Assembly (NCBI GenBank): GCA_947037025.1
Contig: CAMQSU010000004.1
Location: forward strand, 22,765-86,764
DNA length: 64,000 nt
Reading direction: 5' to 3'
DNA from: an uncultured Clostridia bacterium
Lineage (GTDB): Bacteria; Bacillota; Clostridia; Christensenellales; UBA3700
The notes beneath the pieces were generated by a model. That model ran no database searches. It was not told where the DNA came from and worked only from the letters and a program-made list of their open reading frames with translations. Positions 24,623 to 32,262 of this stretch are shown here, piece by piece (position 1 is the first letter of the stretch; each line of letters opens with the position of its first letter). Both the position numbers and the translations under genes were made by a program.

Positions 24623-25657
24623 ATGTCAAAAGCTGCACCACAACAGAAAGACAAGTCTAAGTCGTATTCTGCGAAACTACTGTCTAACCTTACTTTGTCG
24701 CCTGACCTTAGCATGAACAGAGAGCCGTTACAAACGGGTATGTTCAGGCACTGGTGGGCTATCATAAGAACTAATCTTACATCACTTCTTGCACAGAATT
24801 TGATGTTTTTCCTTTTTGCTGCACCAATTCTAGCCGTGATATTTTTTGTTATGCCATTACTGGAGACAAAATATGTTATTGAGAGCGGCTTTAATTTTGT
24901 AGGTGACATGGGATTTGGTTTCAGTGGCGCTAACAATGACGCAAATATTGCCTCAAAAGGTATTTATATGATGCGAATCATTTTCTATTCGCTAATTATA
25001 CCAGGCTTCGCTCTTACTGGTGTAGGCGCTGCGGGTCTTTTCTACTGCACAAGAAACAGAGTTTGGGGTGCAACTGTCAAAATACGTGTTCACTTCTTTC
25101 GTGGTATTAAACTATACTGGTGGAAGTTCGTACTTGCCTTTACTACAGTTGGTGCGGGTATCTACGGCATCACAGGATCTATAAACGCATATTTCTATTA
25201 CAGCGTGCTTGGCACTGCCCCTTGGTGGATATGGATTATAATGATAGCATCTTGTATTTTTACTTTGCTAACTCTTATATATATGTTCAACTACTTGCCT
25301 TCTGTTACAATGTACAGAATCAAACATACAGCAACTATTAAAAACAGCTTACTAACTTCAGTAGTTTCAGTGTTTGCTAGCCTAATCATAATGGTTATGC
25401 TTTCATTACCTCTACTAATGTTTTTAAGTGATATTACTATGATTATACTAGGAATATTCTTCCTTTTCTATGGTTTCTCATTTTATGCACTTGCAATTCA
25501 ATGCTTCGGTCAATACGTCGCTGATGGTTATGTAAACGCACTTTATGAGCAGTCAATCATTAGTGCAGAGCGTGACCGTCGTCGTATGGAGCACATAGAG
25601 CGCAGGAAAAATGGATCAAGCAAATCAAGCAAAGCTAAAAAAGGTAAAAGAAGATAA
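24623..25657 (+). CDS. Polytopic membrane protein with basic C-terminus, unknown function
   Basis: I do not recognise the family with certainty. The 344 residues show about six hydrophobic segments, for example LMFFLFAAPILAVIFFVMPL and SLIIMVMLSLPLLMFL. They end in a strongly basic tail (RDRRRMEHIERRKN followed by KSSKAKKGKRR), which should lie in the cytoplasm. The arrangement recalls YesL/DUF624-type proteins, but this is a loose likeness. The ATG at 24623 fits the TAGGAG RBS; a TTG six bases earlier is too close. The stop codon overlaps the next start (TAATG), so translation with the methyltransferase is coupled. Confidence 0.75.
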   Translation: MSKAAPQQKDKSKSYSAKLLSNLTLSPDLSMNREPLQTGMFRHWWAIIRTNLTSLLAQNLMFFLFAAPILAVIFFVMPLLETKYVIESGFNFVGDMGFGFSGANNDANIASKGIYMMRIIFYSLIIPGFALTGVGAAGLFYCTRNRVWGATVKIRVHFFRGIKLYWWKFVLAFTTVGAGIYGITGSINAYFYYSVLGTAPWWIWIIMIASCIFTLLTLIYMFNYLPSVTMYRIKHTATIKNSLLTSVVSVFASLIIMVMLSLPLLMFLSDITMIILGIFFLFYGFSFYALAIQCFGQYVADGYVNALYEQSIISAERDRRRMEHIERRKNGSSKSSKAKKGKRR

Positions 25658-26397
25658 TGCAGAAAGCGTATTCGGTTCTTGCAGGTTACTATGACTCGCT
25701 TATGACTGACTTTAACTACACTGAATATTATGACTATGTAAGACGTTACGCAAAGGGGAGAGTGTTAGAGCTCGCTTCTGGCAGTGGCGTCTTTACTGCA
25801 CTATTGCTATCTTCAGCGGAGGAAGTTTTGGCAGTCGATATCAGCCGTGAAATGCTTGATATTGCTAAAGAGCGTAACTTTCGAAATAGGAAGTATGTCA
25901 AGTTTGTAGAGTCATCTATGCTTGACTTTGAGCTTATGCACAAGATGGATAATGCGTTTTGCGTTTGTGATGGAGTCAATTATATCAGCCAAGAGGAGGT
26001 TGCAATCCTTGCAGCAAAAGTTAGTGATAGCATCAAGGTCGGCGGACATTTTATTTTTGATATTAGCTCAAGTTATAAACTAACAACCGTTATAGCAAAC
26101 AATATTTTTTATGAAGACACGGATGATTTTACTTATCTTTGGACAAATAAACTATCGGACAAATCAGTTCAGATGGATATTGCTGTTTTTGAGAAAGAAA
26201 AAGATTCTAATGATTGCCATAACGATACTTACAAAAGGCGTGATGAGCAGCATTCTCAATATATACACGAGCAAAAAAATGTTGTGGATGCGATGACCGC
26301 TGCAGGGTTTGATGTAAAAGTTGTTTCGGGTGAGGATTTCGGCGAAGTTAAACCTGATAGCAAAAGACTACTTTTTATTTGTCACAAAATCAAATAA
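25657..26397 (+). CDS. SAM-dependent methyltransferase, class I
   Basis: The 246-residue protein begins like many clostridial methyltransferases (YSVLAGYYDSLMTDFNYTEY). Motif I is RVLELASGSGVFTALLL, followed by the acidic ribose-binding residue in EVLAVDISREMLDIAKER. A DGVNYI motif lies where motif IV is expected. The substrate is unknown; small molecules and lipids are common for this subgroup. Its start overlaps the stop of the membrane protein gene, so both act from one transcript. Confidence 0.87.
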   Translation: MQKAYSVLAGYYDSLMTDFNYTEYYDYVRRYAKGRVLELASGSGVFTALLLSSAEEVLAVDISREMLDIAKERNFRNRKYVKFVESSMLDFELMHKMDNAFCVCDGVNYISQEEVAILAAKVSDSIKVGGHFIFDISSSYKLTTVIANNIFYEDTDDFTYLWTNKLSDKSVQMDIAVFEKEKDSNDCHNDTYKRRDEQHSQYIHEQKNVVDAMTAAGFDVKVVSGEDFGEVKPDSKRLLFICHKIK

Positions 26398-26610
26398 TTA
26401 TGCATTTATTTATCAGGCAATATAGACTTGATATGTAATAATGGCTACATGTTGTTAATGCAAATTTAGTCTGATATAATTCGCAATTGAATTAAATTAT
26501 TTGGCAAGGTTGTTACCGTGTAATTGCGGTAATTGAATACAGATTTAATGTAATTAATATAACACTTTACGCGTATACATATGCGCGCGAAGCAAAATCG
26601 AGGTTTTAAT

Positions 26611-27483
26611 ATGGATATTATAAGGAAAGCAATTTTATTTGGTGGAAAGGCAATCGTGTCTGTTGTAGATGCAACTCAGCTTGCTAGCGATGCCGCAAAG
26701 GCTCAAGGAACTAAGGGCGGTGCTAGCGAAGTGCTTGCAAGGTCACTTGCTTTTGGCGCGTTTCTTTGTGCGGGAATTAAGGGCACTAACATTAAACTAA
26801 GCATGGCAATAGAGGGCGATGGTTCTCTAGGCAAAATAATAATCGCAGGTGTTACTGGTGGTGTTGTTCGTGGCTATGTAGAAAATAGAGGGGCAGTGCT
26901 ACCAATTTTAGCTGATGGTAGGTATGATGTTGCGGCTGGTATCGGCAGCAAAGGAACAATCTCAGTTATTAAGGATTTCGGACTGAAAGAGCCTTATGTT
27001 GGCAAAAGCGAAATAGTCAACGGCACTCTTGATGCTGACCTTGCATATTACTTGACTGTTAGCGAGCAATTGCCTTCTGCGGTTGCCAGTGCGGCCGTTA
27101 TTGATGGGGATAAAATAAGTGCATGCGGTATGATAATAGTTCAGCCTATGCCAAATTGTGAGGAAGAAATTCTTTTTGTACTGCAAGATATTGTACGCAA
27201 TTTCGTTGATTTTGGAAAAGTAATACTTGAAAAATCAGTAGATGAAATAATCGAGGAGAACTTTGGACATTTCGAATGCAAATTTCTTGAGCCAATCACG
27301 CCGCGATTTGAATGTATGTGTTCATCCGAGAGAATGGATAGTATTGTTAAATCTTTAGGATTAAAGGAAGCGCATAAAATTGCTAAGGAAGATGGATTAA
27401 TTGAGATTCATTGTGATTTTTGCAATAAGTATTATAGATATACTAGGAAACAAGTAGATAAATTATTCGGAGATGTTAAGTGA
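26611..27483 (+). CDS. hslO: Redox-regulated chaperone Hsp33
   Basis: Hsp33 binds unfolding proteins when oxidised. The start ATG at 26611 has a GAGG RBS and gives the family-typical beginning DIIRKAILFGGKAIVSVVDA; an ATG at 26581 would add ten residues without an RBS. The N-terminal fold is seen in GFVG-like core blocks such as SMAIEGDGSLGKIIIAG and YLTVSEQLPSAVA. The zinc redox switch is complete: C235 and C237 (CMC) with C268 and C271 (CDFC). Length is 290 residues as usual. It overlaps the next gene by four bases, forming an unusual pair with a TPR protein. Confidence 0.95.
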   Translation: MDIIRKAILFGGKAIVSVVDATQLASDAAKAQGTKGGASEVLARSLAFGAFLCAGIKGTNIKLSMAIEGDGSLGKIIIAGVTGGVVRGYVENRGAVLPILADGRYDVAAGIGSKGTISVIKDFGLKEPYVGKSEIVNGTLDADLAYYLTVSEQLPSAVASAAVIDGDKISACGMIIVQPMPNCEEEILFVLQDIVRNFVDFGKVILEKSVDEIIEENFGHFECKFLEPITPRFECMCSSERMDSIVKSLGLKEAHKIAKEDGLIEIHCDFCNKYYRYTRKQVDKLFGDVK

Positions 27484-29192
27484 TTAAAAGTTTTGATTCA
27501 ATTATGACAGGCGATTATATATTAGATAAAGCGCAAGAACATTTCGACCAGGAAAACTATGTTGATTGCGTGAAATATATTGTGTTTTATTTTGACGACT
27601 GCTCTTTAGAGTGCCAGTCAAGATTAGCAACAGTAGCGGGTAGATGTTATTATGAGCTAGGTAGTATTGATAGTGCCATAATGTCACTTAAGCGTGCTAT
27701 TGCTTGTGATGATGATTACGCAGATCCGCTATATTATTTAGCGCTGTATCAGCAGGAGAGTAAAAATAAAATAGGTGTTCAGGACGCGTTTTTCGAACTG
27801 AACCATGTGGATACGGATGGTGATTTAGCTCAAGAAATACTTAAAATGATTGTCGCTGATGCTCAGCTAGATGAGGAGTTTAAACTTGTATCTTCTGCTG
27901 AAACTAAGGAAAGAGTCATGCTAAATGCGGAAAACTTGCTTAAACAAAACAGTTTAGATGAGGCTCTAGCCATGCTAAAAGATCTTAATAATTATTTAAA
28001 TGATGATGTTGATGTGCTGAATGATATGTCAATAATATGCTTATATATGGAAAATATGGATGATGCTAAGAAGTATGCTGAGCGTGCATTGTTGCTAGAT
28101 GAAGATAATTTTAACAGTTATTTTATATTAGCGCAAGTTGCAAAATTAGAGGATTCGGAGGAAAAACTTGCACAAATCACTGATTTATTAATCAAAGAAG
28201 AGTATACAGATATTGCAATGTTAAGGAAGGTTGTAGCAATGCTAGAGCTGTCTTGTGGCAATGATAAAATAAACGTATATGTTGATGGATATACAGATAA
28301 AAATGCGATAGAGCGGTTGATGATGAAAAGCATATCGCTATTCAATTTAGGCGATAGAGATGGTGCAATATGCATAATGGATGATGTTCAAAAATTGTAC
28401 GGTGACTTGTCACTTGCAAGGACTTACAAGGAATATTTTGCTGATACACATTTTACCAGTGCAGTAGTTGGAGAGTTTATGGAGCTTCCGAGCGGCTATG
28501 TTACTGAGTATGATGAAAAGGAATATGATATCGTTTTAGATACAAATCAAGTGAATCATGAGCTAGTTATGATTAAAGCATTTGGGCTATATGATGAAGT
28601 TAAACTTTATCAATGGCTGATAGATAATAAAGAGGAAATTGGAGAAGATTATATCGATATATATTTGCATTATATTAACGCTTTTGATTTTATATCTCCA
28701 CTCAATAAAGCGGCAATTATCATGTTTTTAATCAAGGAGTTTAAGCTTGAGGAATTCACTATCTACAATCATGGTGGTGCAAACGGTGTATACTTTGAGG
28801 ATGTAGTAGGAATTAGTAAATTTCCTCCACAATACAATGACGCATATGTTCTAGCTTTTTCTGTTGCAAGCAATATATCAAGAGGGTTTGAGAATAGTCT
28901 TATGACCTCAATGAATGATTTTTTAAACGCTATGGGCGATAGGCAAGTTGAGTTTGAAAATGTACGTGTTTTGGCAAGTGCAATATTATGTAATTCATAT
29001 ATCATAGTCGCTGATAATACTATAGCAAGAGTTGCTGCTGTTATGAATACTGATGAGCAATCAATCAAAGAATGTCTAGATATAATAAGGGCTGGAGGTA
29101 ACTTCTTTGACCTAGAGCAAGACGAAATTTTCAGTAAACATATTAAGCGTGTTATGAGTAGATTCGGAGCAATAGAAACTGTTGATGATTAA
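27480..29192 (+). CDS. TPR-repeat protein of unknown function
   Basis: The 570 residues are soluble and acidic, without a signal peptide. Tetratricopeptide-type repeats are visible: YELGSIDSAIMSLKRAIACD near 60-80, QNSLDEALAMLKDLNNYL near 155-175, and YMENMDDAKKYAERALLLDE near 190-210. A C-terminal part of about 250 residues is unassigned. The start is GTG at 27480, overlapping the Hsp33 stop by four bases, with a GGAGA RBS six bases before it. Translational coupling with Hsp33 suggests the product works with stressed proteins or a complex, which is inference. Confidence 0.82.
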   Translation: MIKSFDSIMTGDYILDKAQEHFDQENYVDCVKYIVFYFDDCSLECQSRLATVAGRCYYELGSIDSAIMSLKRAIACDDDYADPLYYLALYQQESKNKIGVQDAFFELNHVDTDGDLAQEILKMIVADAQLDEEFKLVSSAETKERVMLNAENLLKQNSLDEALAMLKDLNNYLNDDVDVLNDMSIICLYMENMDDAKKYAERALLLDEDNFNSYFILAQVAKLEDSEEKLAQITDLLIKEEYTDIAMLRKVVAMLELSCGNDKINVYVDGYTDKNAIERLMMKSISLFNLGDRDGAICIMDDVQKLYGDLSLARTYKEYFADTHFTSAVVGEFMELPSGYVTEYDEKEYDIVLDTNQVNHELVMIKAFGLYDEVKLYQWLIDNKEEIGEDYIDIYLHYINAFDFISPLNKAAIIMFLIKEFKLEEFTIYNHGGANGVYFEDVVGISKFPPQYNDAYVLAFSVASNISRGFENSLMTSMNDFLNAMGDRQVEFENVRVLASAILCNSYIIVADNTIARVAAVMNTDEQSIKECLDIIRAGGNFFDLEQDEIFSKHIKRVMSRFGAIETVDD

Positions 29193-29700
29193 GTAATTTT
29201 GCTATAAAAATAAAAGCATTTTATAGTATAAAACTAATGATAATTTATAAATATAATAATGAAAATTAATCGATAAAATATGCAAATATAATCTGCTGCA
29301 AAATTATAATATTTTATGAGAAAAACAACTGTAAAAAAGTAGATCAATAACTTAATAAGTTATAAGATTAATTATTAAATAAGCTGTGTTGATGCAGCTT
29401 ATTTTTTTTGCAAAATAGTGTAAATTATTATAGTAAACATAGATAAGTATACTAATTGAGTAATTAATTATTCAAATTGTCAAATATTTAGAAGTCAAAT
29501 TTTAAAAAAAATATATATAAATCAATGTCGATAATAAGTGCTATAAAAATTAAATATCAGTCTATGCAATAAAAAAAATAATATTACAAATATATACTGA
29601 AAATACATGATAAATTTAAACAGTACAAAGCATATTGTTTTTATAAAAAAATATACAAATAATCACTAATAATTTATAATATAACTGAATAGAATATATT
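29193..29700. other. A+T-rich intergenic region
   Basis: 508 bp with one terminator (29378-29409). The part from 29410 to 29700 is extremely A+T-rich, with no recognisable gene and no good RBS for the next CDS. Confidence 0.4.
29378..29409 (+). terminator. Terminator after TPR gene
   Basis: AATAAGCTG (29378-29386) pairs with CAGCTTATT (29395-29403) around an 8-nt loop, with eight T residues overlapping the end. Confidence 0.85.
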
Positions 29701-30672
29701 ATGATTTTTTCTATATTTAAAACTGTATTTTTATTTGTGGGCGCTGTTATTGGTGCAGGGTTTGCAACGGGTAGTGAGGTTATGTTATATTTTGGCAATA
29801 GTAATATGCTTACTATAATTTTGGCAGGATTGCTTATAGGTTTGTTTGCCATGGTTTTTGCAAGTTTTGGCAAAATATCCAACAAGTATAAGTGGTTAGA
29901 TAACATGCTGAAAATTGCTGTATTCTTTAGCTCGCTTATAACATTTTGTATTATGGTTGCGGCATCGGATGAAGTGATGAGGTTAAGCTTTAATATTAGG
30001 TATGTGGGTGCTGCAACTGGCGTTATAGTTGCATTCTTAATGCTGTTTGATATGCGGATTATTAAGCTGCTTAATAGTATAATAGTACCGTTTATTGTAA
30101 TGCTGTTTATTGTAATGTTAGTTAAAACTGGAGGCGGTTCAAGCGGTGATTTTCACCCATATAATAGTTTTTTATATGGTAGCATGAATATGTTGCTTGG
30201 TGGTTATATGATGACATGTGAAGGTAAGCAATATTCAAATAAGCATATACTCATCATTGGGGGTATTGTTGCTGCTGTCATGACAGGTTTGTTGTCGCTG
30301 TGTTATCTTATCAGTAGCGAGGGTGTAGGGTTTTCTATGCCGCTATTTGAGGTCGCAAGGCGAATTGGGTTAGGTCAATGTGCAGGTATCGTAATTTATC
30401 TTGCAATATTTACAACACTTATTGGTTCAGGGCGTGTGATGGGTGATATCATGTGCGAGCTTGGTCAATCAAAATGGATATTCTCAATAATACTCGCACT
30501 AGTAAGTGTTCTTATATACTCAGTAGATTTCAAGTCTAGTGTCAGTTTGCTTTATCCGCCTATTGGGTGGGTAGGTGCATTCTTTACCATGTCACTAATT
30601 GCAGTATTGTTTTCGCATTTTGTTATCCGCAAGCATTGTAAAAAGTTAAAACGATGTAGACTTTCTGGATAA
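29701..30672 (+). CDS. YkvI-like membrane transporter (APC/LeuT-fold superfamily)
   Basis: The 323-residue protein has about ten hydrophobic segments. It begins with FVGAVIGAGFATGSEVMLYF, the broken first helix typical of YkvI-family and related amino-acid transporters. A GGYMMTCEGKQ segment and a LIGSGRVMGD segment are further fits. The family is thought to transport amino acids or similar solutes with cations, but no substrate is known. No clear Shine-Dalgarno sequence precedes the ATG at 29701, which is unusual for this window; the start is chosen because it includes the whole first helix. It stands alone. Confidence 0.8.
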   Translation: MIFSIFKTVFLFVGAVIGAGFATGSEVMLYFGNSNMLTIILAGLLIGLFAMVFASFGKISNKYKWLDNMLKIAVFFSSLITFCIMVAASDEVMRLSFNIRYVGAATGVIVAFLMLFDMRIIKLLNSIIVPFIVMLFIVMLVKTGGGSSGDFHPYNSFLYGSMNMLLGGYMMTCEGKQYSNKHILIIGGIVAAVMTGLLSLCYLISSEGVGFSMPLFEVARRIGLGQCAGIVIYLAIFTTLIGSGRVMGDIMCELGQSKWIFSIILALVSVLIYSVDFKSSVSLLYPPIGWVGAFFTMSLIAVLFSHFVIRKHCKKLKRCRLSG

Positions 30673-31016
30673 AAATATAATGATATTGTGATGTTTTTAT
30701 TAATTATGTGGTGATTTTACTGATATTTTGCCTAATATTTATCTTGCATGGGTATAATAGCCATTATGGTATTAAATTGCATAAAATAGTAAATAATATT
30801 ACTATAGTCTTTACAAAATCAGCTCTTTGTGGTATAATAGCTTGTATGGTTATAGATATATTTATATAAACTATATTACAACTACCAATTATAAAACAAA
30901 TTATTAAAGTCTAGATTAAAACGCAGGAAAGTGTAGCAAATTAAGGCAGTACATTATTGATGAATTAACATTACTATAAAACAGTAATTAAAATGATTTA
31001 AGAAATTGGAGAAAAT
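30673..31016. other. Intergenic region with duplicated GGTATAATAG promoter-like motif
   Basis: 344 bp. GGTATAATAGC occurs at 30751 and again at 30831, each followed by a TATGGT. The second copy has a good -35 box and is listed as a promoter; the first has none. About 170 bp of untranslated leader would follow. Confidence 0.45.
30810..30838 (+). promoter_or_regulatory. Promoter for pgsA-like gene operon
   Basis: TTTACA (30810-30815), 17-bp spacer ending TGG-like, TATAAT (30833-30838). It is a strong sigma-A promoter and probably also serves the small membrane protein and valS. Confidence 0.75.
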
Positions 31017-31916
31017 ATGAAGTTTAATAAAAAGGATTTACTTTTAATACCAAACATTTTAACATACATTAGATTCCTAAGTGTACCATTTTTTGTATGG
31101 ATGATACTGGATGTTCGCATACCAAATCATCAATATATAGCTTTCGGCTTGTTCATGGCGGCATCCTTTACTGATGTCGTCGATGGATTTATTGCGCGTC
31201 AATTTAAGATGACATCAGACATCGGTAAAATTATTGACCCGATGGCGGATAAGCTATTGCAAGTAACTACACTATTGGGTTTGACACTTATAGGTAACAT
31301 AGAATGGGTATTCCCAGTGATTTACTTTATTAAGGAAGCCTATTTAGTAATTGGCGGATGTTATATTATAAATGTAATGAAAAGTAATTATGTCCTTCAG
31401 TCAAACTTTTTTGGTAAAAGTGCTACATGGCTAAATTCATTAGGTATCGTTCTTGCATTCTTTGTTGATGATGTGAACGCCGCATACGATACTGCAGTAT
31501 TTGTAATATTAGCTATAGGTGCAACTTTTGCAATTATCACTGCTATTATCTACACTTACAGCTTCAGAGGATTCAGAAGTATTGAGCTTGAGCAAAATGG
31601 CGGAGTGAAATATGGTTTCCGTGATCTTTTTAATAAAAAAGTTGTAGGCGATTGTGGAGAGAATAGAGATGAGCTTTGCGGAGATTGTGAATCTTGCAAC
31701 ATTCTAAATCCAAAATGTGATAAAACACTTAAAATAAATAATACAGTTAAAACTTGCGATTGCAATGAAGAAGATAAAGATTGCAATATCAGTATAGAAG
31801 AAAAGTGCAACATTGAAAAAGACTTTAAAGCTGAAGATAACACTTGCGATTGCAATGCGGATGAAAAATGCGAGCAAGACAAAGAGTCTGCCGGCTCGGA
31901 GTTAGAGGGAAAGTAA
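31017..31916 (+). CDS. CDP-alcohol phosphatidyltransferase (PgsA-like) with cysteine-rich acidic tail
   Basis: Residues 1-185 form the membrane enzyme. The CDP-alcohol motif is complete: D56, G57, A60, R61, G70, D74 and D78 within DVVDGFIARQF and IGKIIDPMADK. The family makes phosphatidylglycerol phosphate or related lipids from CDP-diacylglycerol, and PgsA is usually about 180-200 residues. From about residue 205 an extra, hydrophilic, acidic tail contains 12 cysteines in short motifs such as CGDCESC, and the CDCN motif occurs twice (TCDCNEEDKDCN and TCDCNADEKCEQ). It could bind metal. The frame is continuous and the tail is followed at once by a small membrane protein gene. The exact lipid product is not proven. 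Confidence 0.87.
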   Translation: MKFNKKDLLLIPNILTYIRFLSVPFFVWMILDVRIPNHQYIAFGLFMAASFTDVVDGFIARQFKMTSDIGKIIDPMADKLLQVTTLLGLTLIGNIEWVFPVIYFIKEAYLVIGGCYIINVMKSNYVLQSNFFGKSATWLNSLGIVLAFFVDDVNAAYDTAVFVILAIGATFAIITAIIYTYSFRGFRSIELEQNGGVKYGFRDLFNKKVVGDCGENRDELCGDCESCNILNPKCDKTLKINNTVKTCDCNEEDKDCNISIEEKCNIEKDFKAEDNTCDCNADEKCEQDKESAGSELEGK

Positions 31917-31917
31917 T

Positions 31918-32181
31918 ATGTTAGGATTAATTAGTGGTTTTTTCGAGTTTGATGCGTCAAGACTTGCAAACCCTTTAGTAATTGTGGGAATAATATTTAT
32001 TGTCATCGGTATAGTGCTTATGATTGCTAGGGCAAAATTAGCTTTTGAGATTACAAAAAGGCTAAAAGGCGGCAATGATGAAGTAATGTCAAAAGTCGCA
32101 TACGGGATTATTGGCTTAGCACTAGTACTAGTAATTGCAGGATCATTAATGGCGATACTTGCACTTCCTCCTTCAATTTAG
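31918..32181 (+). CDS. Small two-helix membrane protein, unknown
   Basis: The 87 residues contain two hydrophobic helices (PLVIVGIIFIVIGIVLMIA and YGIIGLALVLVIAGSLMAIL) linked by a basic loop, with both ends probably on the same side. No family recognised. The ATG is one base after the pgsA-like stop, and a GAGGGAAAG RBS lies inside that gene, so the two are coupled. Confidence 0.7.
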   Translation: MLGLISGFFEFDASRLANPLVIVGIIFIVIGIVLMIARAKLAFEITKRLKGGNDEVMSKVAYGIIGLALVLVIAGSLMAILALPPSI

Positions 32182-32262
32182 TAATAATCGGACAGGCTAT
32201 GGTCGGTCTTTATAGTTAAACAAAACATGCAAGATAAAATTAAGTAATGAGAGGTATTATAT

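Noticed and set aside
24373..24660. Open reading frame of 95 codons on the plus strand
   Set aside because: It is antisense to the lysine riboswitch and its promoter, has no RBS, and its start lies inside conserved aptamer sequence.
31556..31882. Minus-strand ORF of 108 codons opposite the cysteine-rich tail
   Set aside because: Serine/leucine-rich translation with no RBS. Its openness follows from the repeated codons of the real gene on the plus strand.
32182..32262. T-box leader for valS
   Set aside because: The gap is only about 80 bp and lacks the T-box sequence and specifier stem; none was found upstream of the small membrane protein either.
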